DNA of 54,354 nt from Patescibacteria group bacterium. Its GTDB lineage: Bacteria; Patescibacteriota; Patescibacteriia; Magasanikbacterales; GWA2-37-8. The stretch is taken from contig JAQTYG010000006.1 of NCBI GenBank assembly GCA_028688375.1, forward strand, positions 1-54,354. The letters run 5' to 3'. The position numbers and the translations under genes were made by a program. Position 1 is the stretch's first letter. Each line of letters begins with the position of its first letter. The notes below the pieces were generated by a model, which saw nothing but the letters and a program-made list of their open reading frames with translations, ran no database searches and had not been told where the DNA came from. Below are positions 15,260 to 22,597 of this stretch, one piece after another.

Positions 15260-15544
15260 TTATTTATTTTGATAAGCACCCAACGCGCTCCGCTCAATCT
15301 TTTTCCAGCTCTCTTTATCCGTCCAAAACAGCTTCGCCCAACCGCCGCCACGCAATTTCTTGTGCGGTGGTGACAAATACAACCCATCCGAAAACTTTGA
15401 TTTGCGGATTGAGAACCCACGAACAATAAATTTGCCGATTACCAAGGACACGTTGGCAACCACATCTGCGATCGGATTCTTAATTGGATAAAGATTGAAA
15501 GACACGTCTTCAAAAGATTTCTTCATATTCGATCTATAATGCAT
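15260..15544 (-). CDS. SpoVG-like small protein
   Basis: 94 aa. The pattern VVANVSLVIGKFIVRGFSIR followed by DGLYLSPPHKK and a C-terminal helix matches the SpoVG fold, where a beta hairpin leads to a surface-exposed substrate strand. SpoVG proteins bind DNA or RNA and act as regulators in Firmicutes, and versions occur on mobile elements. Start and upstream stop share a base (TAATG), so translation is coupled to the Cys-rich gene. A competing frame at 15208-15426 is rejected because it lacks any family pattern. Confidence 0.65.
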   Translation of the reverse strand: MHYRSNMKKSFEDVSFNLYPIKNPIADVVANVSLVIGKFIVRGFSIRKSKFSDGLYLSPPHKKLRGGGWAKLFWTDKESWKKIERSALGAYQNK

Positions 15545-15792
15545 TATTTGCTCTCTAGCCCCCTCCTACGCACGGTTTTCCGGGGGAGCATATCGTTTCC
15601 AACACTTTTATCGTCTTCGACCTTTATTGCCTCAGAAACCCCCTCAGTGGGCCTATGGCCGAAGCGGTAGACGAAAAGCGGACAACCTATACACGGACAT
15701 CGACGCACCTCAGCAACCTGACCATTGGTACAATCCAAGCATTTGGCCCGGATGGCTCGCATCGGAGTTCTTTGTTTCCGACTATTTGACAT
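15544..15792 (-). CDS. Cys-rich small protein of mobile elements (82 aa)
   Basis: N-terminal AIRAKCLDCTNGQVAEVRRC followed by PCIGCPLFVYRFG. The pattern CxxC...CPxxxCPLxxYRxG is a small zinc-ribbon-like family that I know from phages and integrative elements; its function is not established. First gene of the minus-strand operon reaching to 14565. C-terminal half is basic and probably disordered. Confidence 0.7.
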   Translation of the reverse strand: MSNSRKQRTPMRAIRAKCLDCTNGQVAEVRRCPCIGCPLFVYRFGHRPTEGVSEAIKVEDDKSVGNDMLPRKTVRRRGLESK

Positions 15793-15969
15793 ACTATAAA
15801 GTTAGTTAATAACACTAAATAATTTATACTCTTAGATGTATTCTTTGAAATTCTTGTTCTCAAATATAAATGGCTAATTATAAACAAAAAAGAGATAGCG
15901 CTAATAGCTATCCCCAGTATGGAAGCAAGAATATTAAAATTATTCAGGCCCGATCACGACCACTGCTTT
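15793..15969. other. AT-rich intergenic region
   Basis: Presumably holds the promoter of the minus-strand small-gene operon (TATAGT immediately before its ATG) and the end of the 230-aa gene's transcript. No clear terminator or RNA is visible. Confidence 0.3.
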
Positions 15970-16662
15970 TTATGAAAAAATTTCATTAACAAACAATACG
16001 GATTTATTCCTTCCACCTGTTTTTAACAATGGTCCCCCGCTCATTGTCTTGTTTTTTATATCCTCTACATACCGAAACAAACCTTGATGTTCGGAAATTG
16101 CGTTACGAATAGTTTTTTCATTACATTCAGCCACGCCACGTTGCGTCAAATCCTTTAAAATTTTAGCAAACGTCACCTCGCCACCCCGCGGTGCCTGGGT
16201 ATAGATAATATCAAATACCTTATAATAACAAGCATTTGTATTAGGTATTTCTACCCGGCAACCTTTATAATAAAAATTTCCATTTTCATCTTTATAAACA
16301 ATGCGATTCATTGTAGGTGCTGGCGAGTTCTGCTTGTTTAAACTGCTGAGAAACGCCGTTATCTTATCAATTTCATGTAATATGTTATCCATTAACTCGC
16401 GCGCCGGCTGGCTGTCAACAATACTCATGTCCGCTCCAGTTTTGTGAAAAAAATAAGGCTGCGCGATATTTGGCGGCAATTCGCCTCCGAATTTGTCATG
16501 TAATTTAAACGATAGCCGGATAAATTCATCTCTTATCTCGCAGACCGAAAAATTATTCTTAGATCCGGATGCTCCAATATTGAAGCTCCACAGGTCGATA
16601 AGTTTGCGGATCGCGCCGAGATCTGATGATATTTCCTTAATTGCTTTATTAGTACTAGCCAT
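15970..16662 (-). CDS. Unknown protein (230 aa)
   Basis: Not recognised. The N-terminal half is helical (AIKEISSDLGAIRKLIDLWS), the middle has a small beta segment (RIVYKDENGNFYYKGCRVEI), and the C-terminal 80 residues look like a winged helix (KVFDIIYTQAPRGGEVTFAK, then KTIRNAISEHQGLFRYV). A DNA-binding role is plausible. Starts about 60 nt from the divergent RNA gene at 16719. Confidence 0.6.
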   Translation of the reverse strand: MASTNKAIKEISSDLGAIRKLIDLWSFNIGASGSKNNFSVCEIRDEFIRLSFKLHDKFGGELPPNIAQPYFFHKTGADMSIVDSQPARELMDNILHEIDKITAFLSSLNKQNSPAPTMNRIVYKDENGNFYYKGCRVEIPNTNACYYKVFDIIYTQAPRGGEVTFAKILKDLTQRGVAECNEKTIRNAISEHQGLFRYVEDIKNKTMSGGPLLKTGGRNKSVLFVNEIFS

Positions 16663-16683
16663 ATAAAAAATAATATCACAGAC

Positions 16684-16712
16684 TTGAACTTTAGCAAATA
16701 CTATATTACAAT
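16684..16712 (+). promoter_or_regulatory. Promoter of the orphan RNA
   Basis: TTGAAC (16684-16689), 17 nt, TACAAT (16707-16712). The expected start, 7 nt downstream at 16719, is the first base of the long closing stem. Confidence 0.7.
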
Positions 16713-16718
16713 ATCAAA

Positions 16719-16856
16719 GTTCACCCACAACACAGTTTATCCGAAAGAAAGCCGCCCATTTCTTATCCATTGCGGATAAAGATGGGCGGTCGAGTCCGCA
16801 AGCGGCTCTCTTTCGGGACTGCCGTGTTGTGGGTGAACCTCGGCTGCCCTTTTTTG
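16719..16856 (+). ncRNA. Orphan structured RNA of the island (about 138 nt)
   Basis: P1: 16719-16733 GTTCACCCACAACAC with 16824-16838, 15 perfect pairs. P2: 16741-16754 CCGAAAGAAAGCCG with 16803-16816, 13 of 14 pairs. P3: 16755-16768 with 16774-16786 (CCCAT and TTATCC arms, loop ATTGC). GCGG-TCGAGT-CCGC can form between P3 and P2. A second pairing, GGGACTGCCG (16815-16824) with CGGCTGCCC (16841-16849) followed by TTTTTTG, would be an intrinsic terminator that breaks P1 and P2. Promoter, closing stem and T-run fit a complete transcription unit. It matches no RNA family I know. Confidence 0.7.
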
Positions 16857-16882
16857 TTTTTCAAATTTTTAAATAATTTTTT

Positions 16883-17056
16883 ATGTTTCACGCGATCGTC
16901 AATATCATTTACTATCTATTTCAGTTAGCTCTATTTTTAATTTTTTGCACCCTAATTGGTGCGTTCACCGTACCCATAACCAAAGAGTGGCTTAGGCAGC
17001 GAGAGCAACGTAATTTTGAAAAAGAGCAAAAAAAATTAAAAGAAAAGAAGCCCTAA
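16883..17056 (+). CDS. Small membrane protein (57 aa)
   Basis: ATG at 16883 to TAA at 17056. One hydrophobic segment (IVNIIYYLFQLALFLIFCTL) is followed by a highly charged tail (EWLRQREQRNFEKEQKKLKE). Shape of a holin-like or small regulatory membrane peptide; no family recognised. It follows the RNA terminator by 27 nt and precedes the XRE promoter. No ribosome site, so moderate confidence. Confidence 0.45.
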   Translation: MFHAIVNIIYYLFQLALFLIFCTLIGAFTVPITKEWLRQREQRNFEKEQKKLKEKKP

Positions 17057-17090
17057 TCGTGACAATTTATTTATTGGTACCAAAATCCAC

Positions 17091-17127
17091 TTGACATGTT
17101 TTCTTTTATATGGTACGCTAATCAGCA
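17091..17127 (+). promoter_or_regulatory. XRE promoter with operator O1
   Basis: TTGACA (17091-17096), 17 nt, TACGCT (17114-17119). The -10 box is the left part of TACGCTAATCAGCAGATT; CGCT..AGC is a half-palindrome also found, more perfectly, at 18133. Confidence 0.65.
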
Positions 17128-17149
17128 GATTAACATATATACAAACAAT

Positions 17150-17464
17150 ATGGAAAACACCCTCGGGAAAATCATATCCCAAGCGCGAAAAAAAAGAGAG
17201 ATCAGCCAGAAATCGCTGGCAGAGAGTATCAACAAAGATAACGGCGAAAAAATTTCACCACAGTATCTTAACGACATTGAAAGGGATCGCCGAATACCTT
17301 CTAATTATGTTCTCGAAGAAATTGCTAAAACACTAGATATAGATCCTATTTATCTATTTTTGTTTGCGGAAAAACTCCCGGACGGCCTAAAAGCAGCTAT
17401 TAACAAAAAGGACGAAAATACAGTCATAAGTGCCTACAAGGTATTCCGAAAAAAACTCAGCTAA
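17150..17464 (+). CDS. XRE-family (Cro/CI-type) repressor
   Basis: 104 aa from the ATG at 17150 (MENTLGKIISQARKKRE); 18 codons upstream overlap the promoter and are rejected. HTH: LAESINKDNGEKISPQYLND, IERDRRIPSNYVLEEIAKTL. Paired with the ImmA-like peptidase 3 nt downstream, which is the classic arrangement in which the peptidase cleaves the repressor to release an element from repression. Probably controls itself and the gene(s) beyond 18.1 kb through the two shared operator sites. Confidence 0.85.
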   Translation: MENTLGKIISQARKKREISQKSLAESINKDNGEKISPQYLNDIERDRRIPSNYVLEEIAKTLDIDPIYLFLFAEKLPDGLKAAINKKDENTVISAYKVFRKKLS

Positions 17465-17467
17465 CAT

Positions 17468-18082
17468 ATGCAACAAATACGAGATACACTTCACGGGCTC
17501 GGATTTTATCCAAGATATACAGAGGATGAATTGGACTTTCAGTTTCAAAAATATATCTTCGATTTTTTAAGAAAAAAATATAAAACAATTGAACTCCCAT
17601 TGACTACCGACGATCTGACCCTGTTGATTGAAAATGATGTAAAAAATCTCGATCTATATTCCGATCTTGGGGAAGACATCGAGGGCGAAACCTCTTTTAC
17701 AAAAAACGAGAAACCGAGTGTGGGCATATCAAAAATGTTGACTGACAGCCCAGATATGGAAAACCGATACAGGATGACCCTCGCACACGAATACGGACAC
17801 GTCAAGTTGCACAATTTCATAGTGCAAATAAAATCGAAATTTTCTCAAAAATGCAAAAGGGAAAGTATAAGCGGTAACACTCGCTCGGACTGGATGGAAT
17901 GGCAGGCGTTTTACGCTGGCGGCGCTCTCTTGATGCCGATAATTGAATTAAAAAAAATCGTATCCCCGCTCTTGGCAAATAATTTGAACCGACTAGAAAT
18001 AATTACCATTGTCGCCAACAAATTTAAAGTTTCCACGCAGGCGGCGGAGGTCCGACTGAGGCAAAAACACTTGACAATCTGA
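17468..18082 (+). CDS. ImmA/IrrE-type metallopeptidase
   Basis: 204 aa. Zinc site HEYGH (in MTLAHEYGHVKLHN), preceded by the usual SKMLTDSPDMENRYR and followed by EWQAFYAGGALLMP, the family's third-ligand region. The C-terminal helix-rich part ends VSTQAAEVRLRQ, as in ImmA. It should cleave the XRE repressor in response to an unknown signal (family knowledge). Cytoplasmic; stop is TGA. Confidence 0.88.
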   Translation: MQQIRDTLHGLGFYPRYTEDELDFQFQKYIFDFLRKKYKTIELPLTTDDLTLLIENDVKNLDLYSDLGEDIEGETSFTKNEKPSVGISKMLTDSPDMENRYRMTLAHEYGHVKLHNFIVQIKSKFSQKCKRESISGNTRSDWMEWQAFYAGGALLMPIIELKKIVSPLLANNLNRLEIITIVANKFKVSTQAAEVRLRQKHLTI

Positions 18083-18108
18083 TGGTAAACACAAATTACC
18101 AACCGCAC

Positions 18109-18144
18109 TTGCATTTTTTTGCCGTTGTGATACGCTAATAAGCG
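18109..18144 (+). promoter_or_regulatory. Second promoter with operator O2
   Basis: TTGCAT (18109-18114), 16 nt, TACGCT (18131-18136). CGCTAATAAGCG (18133-18144) is a palindrome with CGCT/AGCG arms. It matches O1 over TACGCTAAT.AGC.GATT. Confidence 0.6.
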
Positions 18145-18208
18145 GATTTGTCATAATAACCCACCCCTTTAATTTATACCCTTATGTACACGACATTTCG
18201 CAAATAAA

Positions 18209-18244
18209 AAAGACGCGTGAAACAGCCAATATCCATGCGTCTTT
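18209..18244. terminator. Hairpin, probable terminator
   Basis: AAAGACGC ... GCGTCTTT with a 20-nt loop, followed by TCCCC on the plus strand and preceded by AAAAAA, so better as a minus-strand terminator or an attenuator after the O2 promoter. Confidence 0.4.
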
Positions 18245-18331
18245 CCCCTGAAATCGTGATTATTGCCTAACACAATAATTATATCAGGTTCTCTCGATAT
18301 TGACAACTTTAATCAATTAAGCATAATTACT

Positions 18332-18490
18332 ATGTCTAAAGTTCAACCCTTCCATTCGATTGAGCCGGGTACTCAGGTGTACCACAATTCGACAAAATGT
18401 ACCGAGGGAAATAACATAGAGAGGCGGAATCTCCGCCCAGGAACTGGTGGCCACCGACTTTGCGACCACTGCAAGAGATTAGAAGCGTAA
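18332..18490 (+). CDS. Small Cys/His protein (52 aa)
   Basis: ATG at 18332 (MSKVQPFHSIEPGTQVYHNS). CxxC near the end (HRLCDHCKRL) plus an upstream Cys and His (YHNSTKC) make a probable zinc knuckle. Family not recognised. A longer frame from 18263 would cross the hairpin region and is rejected. Confidence 0.5.
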   Translation: MSKVQPFHSIEPGTQVYHNSTKCTEGNNIERRNLRPGTGGHRLCDHCKRLEA

Positions 18491-18504
18491 TCGTGGCCAA
18501 AATG

Positions 18505-18538
18505 TTACCGGAGGGCGGGTGCACCCGCCCTCCGGTAA
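18505..18538. repeat. Perfect 34-bp palindrome
   Basis: Arms TTACCGGAGGGCGGGTG and CACCCGCCCTCCGGTAA, no spacer, right after the 52-aa gene's stop and 13 nt before the 305-aa frame's ATG. Much more GC-rich than its surroundings. No T-tract, so not a normal terminator. Confidence 0.85.
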
Positions 18539-18551
18539 AACAATAAACAAT

Positions 18552-19436
18552 ATGCACAAAGAGCAAAACGATATCATCGGAATAAAACCGAGTATGTGCG
18601 GAATCAGCATTGATGTCCGCGCCTTAGCGCGACGTCTTTTTTCAAAGAAAAATACGGAGCCGGCGATAAAAGTTGCCGAGCGGTTTTTACAAATATTCAA
18701 AGATCATGGCATATCCCAAATGCAAATTCCGCGATTTATTCCTGAAATCAGCATTGATAATTTACGCGATATCGGTTCCCTCCTGCCGGTGCTTACAGAC
18801 GACGTGGTCAATAAATGCGCGAAGCTCTTTAACATACGCCGTACATGGCTTGAAGGTGTCGAGGATCAAATATATGACTGCCATTGGTGCTACACTGACC
18901 CAGGAAGATTCTTTGAAGACATCGCCGCCGTCAAACCCAACGGCGTTCTTTTCCCCGTCATTGCCCTAAGTACTGAAAAGAGCTTGGACCGTCACAGCCG
19001 CCGCAAGCAACCAATTGTGATTTGCCTCGTAGAAAGAATCGCCGAGCTGGACGACAAAGAAATACGGCGCTACACGATTTTTAATGATGGTTGGGACTGG
19101 AGTTATCCGAAAGCTCGTATTCAGCTTAAAGCGCTAGTTAGGGCTCTTAGCCGAGTCGGCATCCCCGTGGTGCCCATTTACCGAATAGCCAAAAAAAATC
19201 TGAAAAAAATTGAATCTGGCCACTGTGTGCCAAGATTATACTTGGAGGATAGCCGCCTTCACCGCGTTTCTCTCGAAGACTATGTGCGAAGCTCTGAGGA
19301 GAGCGCGGTAGCCAAAGAAACGGATGAATTACCAGTTGTGATAGAATGCATAGACCACTATAATCTTAAAAGTCCGCGGCTCAGTCCGATACTCAAAAAG
19401 TGTTCGACGCAAACACATAATAATATATTATTATGA
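18552..19436 (+). CDS. HTH-fusion protein, first gene of unknown cassette (294 aa)
   Basis: ATG at 18552 (MHKEQNDIIGIKPSMCG); an earlier in-frame ATG lies in the palindrome. Residues about 40-100 look like an XRE-type DNA-binding head (QMQIPRFIPEISIDNLRDIG, VVNKCAKLFNIRRTWLEGVE). The rest is an unrecognised alpha/beta domain with a CxxC-like pair (YDCHWCYTDP) and an aromatic FNDGWDWSYPKARIQLKAL. The tail NLKSPRLSPILK resembles the tail of the island's recombinase. Overlaps the next gene by 4 nt. Confidence 0.65.
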   Translation: MHKEQNDIIGIKPSMCGISIDVRALARRLFSKKNTEPAIKVAERFLQIFKDHGISQMQIPRFIPEISIDNLRDIGSLLPVLTDDVVNKCAKLFNIRRTWLEGVEDQIYDCHWCYTDPGRFFEDIAAVKPNGVLFPVIALSTEKSLDRHSRRKQPIVICLVERIAELDDKEIRRYTIFNDGWDWSYPKARIQLKALVRALSRVGIPVVPIYRIAKKNLKKIESGHCVPRLYLEDSRLHRVSLEDYVRSSEESAVAKETDELPVVIECIDHYNLKSPRLSPILKKCSTQTHNNILL

Positions 19437-20086
19437 TAACAATCCCGAACCCAAATGATATCAATTTGAACAAACTTATCCGAATCATCGACCCATCACT
19501 TAAACCAATATACGTTCCAGTTGAGTCGGAACCGTTTGCAATAATGAACAATTGTTTTCCGAACGTACAAGAAAAGATAAAAAGGCAGGGCGGCGCTCAA
19601 ATACTTGGTTGGCAAATATGGCAATCGGATTTTTTAATTGAGGCGGAATTTCACGCTATATGGGAGTCCCCTAATGGCGATCTGATTGATATCACTCCAA
19701 AATTTCTCCCGATTAAAGACGGCCTTGAAATACCAATCTCTCAAATATTATTTTTACGAGACCCGAAAAGGATTTATGATGGCACACAAGTTGATAATAT
19801 CCGTTTGAACATAACGCGCAATCCCCTTATAGACGACTACATCGCATTACTCCAAGCTAAATTTATGATATTGAATAAAGGCAAGCGAGCACATAAATAC
19901 AAGATTCACCCAAACAGTTTAAGTACCAAAGAACGTGATAAATTGACAATGATACAATTTTTCCAACAGGCATTGACAGCAATGGTAAAAAATAATATGG
20001 ACGAAAATTGGCCATGTCTGTGTAGAAGTGGCGAGGAATATAAAAATTGTTGTAAAAAGCTGGTAAAAAATTTATTTATAATTTGA
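19433..20086 (+). CDS. SEC-C motif protein (217 aa)
   Basis: C-terminal PCLCRSGEEYKNCCKK fits the SEC-C zinc knuckle (CxCxSGxxxKxCC) known from SecA tails and many accessory proteins. The main body contains GWQIWQSDFLIEAEFHAIWE followed by SPNGDLIDITP, a domain I have seen in accessory bacterial proteins but cannot name. Starts in a 4-nt overlap (ATGATAAC), so translated together with the gene before. Function unknown; SEC-C usually serves protein or ribosome binding. Confidence 0.7.
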   Translation: MITIPNPNDINLNKLIRIIDPSLKPIYVPVESEPFAIMNNCFPNVQEKIKRQGGAQILGWQIWQSDFLIEAEFHAIWESPNGDLIDITPKFLPIKDGLEIPISQILFLRDPKRIYDGTQVDNIRLNITRNPLIDDYIALLQAKFMILNKGKRAHKYKIHPNSLSTKERDKLTMIQFFQQALTAMVKNNMDENWPCLCRSGEEYKNCCKKLVKNLFII

Positions 20087-20104
20087 CATAAAAGATAACG
20101 GCAT

Positions 20105-20842
20105 ATGCCTATTTATAGCTTTGATCCAAACAAAACCGGAGATGCGCCAAATGCGAAATTATTTTCAAGCATCGACTTATCGGAACCGTTCGTCGCTAGG
20201 ATATGGGGTCTAATCGATATTTCAGATATAACCCTATACGAAAACAGAAAACAAATTAACGATGGAATAATGCGAACACTAACTGAATGTCTGTTGCCGG
20301 CGCACGATAGTCTGTTGAATATTGTAAGGTACTCAACCCAACCAAATATACCGATTGTCACAATGCGAAAACAATACATGGACCTGTATAATCATTTAAG
20401 CGCAGCCTACAAAGACCGAATGCAAATGATCTTTAAGAACAACGACTTTGACATCGACTTTCTATTTAAAAATGAACAAAATTTTGAGCTGGGGATGAAA
20501 AAATTTAAATTATCTACACCATCATTGCCGAAAAAGTTCTATTCGGACATAAGTAATTTTAGAAATACGTGGCAACGAAATCTCATCGCGAATATTCGCA
20601 ATGATTTTCTGCAGCATAGAAAAGACCGAGAAATTGAAGATGAATTTTTTACACGAGAAAAAGCTATTCAGATGTTTGATGACGTATGGAAAGCTATCGA
20701 ATACATCGTCTACCACTTCTTAATCATTAAGTTCCCAATTAAAATAATATCGATAATTGAAATACCAGAGGATCAAAGGGACCCGCAAATGCCTAAGAGA
20801 TATTGTTTCGGCGCAGCGGATACGCATGCAAGTCCTGTTTAG
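20105..20842 (+). CDS. HEPN-like protein, third gene of the cassette (245 aa)
   Basis: All-helical in appearance. The motif ANIRNDFLQHRKDRE (R165, N166, H171) fits the R-N-x4-H active site of HEPN RNases and is followed by a long helix, as in that superfamily. No membrane span. It lies 18 nt after the SEC-C gene. Its end overlaps the 3' end of the convergent recombinase by 4 nt. If HEPN, it would be the toxic or effector part of the cassette; this rests on one motif. Confidence 0.5.
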   Translation: MPIYSFDPNKTGDAPNAKLFSSIDLSEPFVARIWGLIDISDITLYENRKQINDGIMRTLTECLLPAHDSLLNIVRYSTQPNIPIVTMRKQYMDLYNHLSAAYKDRMQMIFKNNDFDIDFLFKNEQNFELGMKKFKLSTPSLPKKFYSDISNFRNTWQRNLIANIRNDFLQHRKDREIEDEFFTREKAIQMFDDVWKAIEYIVYHFLIIKFPIKIISIIEIPEDQRDPQMPKRYCFGAADTHASPV

Positions 20843-22377
20843 CCACCTAATACCAGCAGATACTCAAACCACCGTCTCAAATCCCCCACCAAAAAGTTTG
20901 AATGTTCAGTACAGTAGTCTACAATACCAAAAATGTCAAACTTTTTTAGCGACTCGGCCACCAAATTGTACGGTGGTTGCCAGGAAAAAACCAAGCGGCG
21001 GTTTTGTAAAATATGGTTCGAGCCGTTGTTTTTAAGAAATGTGGCCATTTCTTTTTTGTTTTCCGTTTTTATCATTTTCGCGGCTTGATTAAGCATTTTT
21101 ACGAACTCTTGCGCGGGTTCGAGCCAAGATTTACCCTTCTGTTCAAAATCCTTAATTCTTTCCTGTAAAGTTAATTTTTGGGTGAGGATTTTTTCTTTTT
21201 TAGCGGTATATTCCTCTGTGGATAACATTCCTGCCAGGAGTACATCTAATAGCTTCTCTAATTGCTGTTTGGATTGATCTAATTCTGTCTTTAAATTTTG
21301 AACAGAACCCATATTGTACTGACTATCTTTTGCGTATTCGTTGTCTAACTCTTTCAATACTTGCTCTAAATCTTGGCTCGATAAAGAAACTTTTTGTAAG
21401 TGTTCTTTTATCTGATCTAATAAACCAATATCTCTAACAAATGATTCATGGCAAACCCCTTTCTTTTTGGTACAGCGGTAGTAGATATATTTTTTACCGC
21501 TTTTCTTTACTTTCTGCTCGGCAGTAATGGAAGCACCGCAAGTACACTTAATCATACCTAAAAAGTCAAAGTAATGTTTCTTGTCTTTACGGGGTTTGCC
21601 TTTTTGTTTTAATACTGCTTGAACTTGGTCAAAAAGTTTCTTAGATATCATGGGTTCGTGGTTTCCCTCAAAAATTTCCCCGTTATATTTCATTAAACCA
21701 AGATAGAAAATATTTTGTAGAGTGGCATATACTCTGCCTATTGGAATGTTAATACCTCTACTACTAAGTAGCTTGTTTTCTTTACACCAATTTGCGAGAG
21801 AATTTAACGTATGATTGCCGGTAGCGTACTGCGCAAAAAATTCGCGGATCTGCGGTGCTTTAGTAGGGTCAATGTCTATTCCTCGTGTTCTGGGATTGTT
21901 TAGATATCCTACCGGGGCTTTGCCAGGCCACACGCCATTGCGAATTTTTTGGCGTAGTCCTCTTTTAACATTCTGCCGCAAATTGTCTACAAAATATTTA
22001 GATTGGCCAAAAGCAATATTGAGCATAAACAAACCCTGCGGGGTGGGTTCGCACCAAAAAGTGGGGAATTTGAGGGATTTAATCAAGCCGCGATCAATCA
22101 TGTGGATAATACGGCCTCCGTCTACACTGTTGCGAGCTAAACGGTCGGGATTCCATGAGAGGATGCCGTCCGCTTTGCCTTGTTCAATAAGTGCCAACAT
22201 TTCGCCGAACACAGTTCGGCCAGGTTCTTTGGCAGTTTTTGCCTCGTGAAACGAGGCGACAATTTCCAGTTTTTCTTTGGTGGCAAATTCGCGCAGTTCG
22301 CATAACTGTGCTTCGATAGACAAAATTTGTCTATCGTCTTCTTCTGTGCTCTTGCGAGCGTAGATAAAATATTTCAT
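20839..22377 (-). CDS. Second large serine recombinase
   Basis: 512 aa from the ATG at 22377 (MKYFIYARKSTEEDDRQ), catalytic Ser10. Resolvase domain with WNPDRLARNSVDGG, recombinase domain (WPGKAPVGYLNNPRTRG), zinc ribbon (CTCGASIT with YRCTKKKGVC), coiled coil and a C-terminal NRRLVFSWQPPYNLVAES typical of CPR recombinases. The segment encoding that C-terminus (20918-21008) is duplicated in inverted orientation upstream of the gene (22421-22511). Differs clearly from the tRNA-proximal recombinase, so it likely belongs to a separate element nested in the island. Confidence 0.88.
   Translation of the reverse strand: MKYFIYARKSTEEDDRQILSIEAQLCELREFATKEKLEIVASFHEAKTAKEPGRTVFGEMLALIEQGKADGILSWNPDRLARNSVDGGRIIHMIDRGLIKSLKFPTFWCEPTPQGLFMLNIAFGQSKYFVDNLRQNVKRGLRQKIRNGVWPGKAPVGYLNNPRTRGIDIDPTKAPQIREFFAQYATGNHTLNSLANWCKENKLLSSRGINIPIGRVYATLQNIFYLGLMKYNGEIFEGNHEPMISKKLFDQVQAVLKQKGKPRKDKKHYFDFLGMIKCTCGASITAEQKVKKSGKKYIYYRCTKKKGVCHESFVRDIGLLDQIKEHLQKVSLSSQDLEQVLKELDNEYAKDSQYNMGSVQNLKTELDQSKQQLEKLLDVLLAGMLSTEEYTAKKEKILTQKLTLQERIKDFEQKGKSWLEPAQEFVKMLNQAAKMIKTENKKEMATFLKNNGSNHILQNRRLVFSWQPPYNLVAESLKKFDIFGIVDYCTEHSNFLVGDLRRWFEYLLVLGG
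20918..21008 (-). repeat. IR1a: 91-nt inverted repeat in recombinase 3' end
   Basis: Reverse complement of 22421-22511, with one difference (TAC versus TAT), synonymous in the recombinase frame. Begins TACAAAACC and ends GTATTGTAGA in gene orientation. Confidence 0.9.
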
Positions 22378-22420
22378 ATACAAATTGTTAAAAAATTTTC
22401 TTTTACATCGCCACTGGCGA

Positions 22421-22511
22421 TACAAAACCGCCGCTTGGTTTTTTCCTGGCAACCACCGTATAATTTGGTGGCCGAGTCGCTAAAAAAGTTTGACATTTTT
22501 GGTATTGTAGA
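22421..22511 (+). repeat. IR1b: inverted copy of the recombinase C-terminal coding segment
   Basis: Encodes the same NRRLVFSWQPPYNLVAES and then continues in frame to a different short end (EYFKNSLNEI) at 22542. So the plus strand here holds an alternative recombinase tail without a gene body. Confidence 0.9.
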
Positions 22512-22597
22512 GTATTTTAAAAATAGTTTGAACGAAATTTAGCCCGCCTCGGGCGGGCAGCTAGCCCCCCGATTTCGCCCGGTGGTGTCGTGTTCTT
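22505..22597 (+). repeat. IR2a: 93-nt inverted repeat
   Basis: Reverse complement of 23856-23948 with two differences. Contains the mini-hairpin GCCCGCC-TCG-GGCGGGC and GCTAGCCCCCCGATTTCGC. Overlaps IR1b by 7 nt. Confidence 0.9.

Noticed and set aside
15208-15426. 72-codon frame overlapping the SpoVG-like gene
   Set aside because: No family pattern, while the overlapping frame has a recognisable fold and a coupled start.
22327-22542. 71-codon frame on the plus strand
   Set aside because: It is the inverted copy of the recombinase tail (IR1b) with no start signals; treated as part of the repeat.
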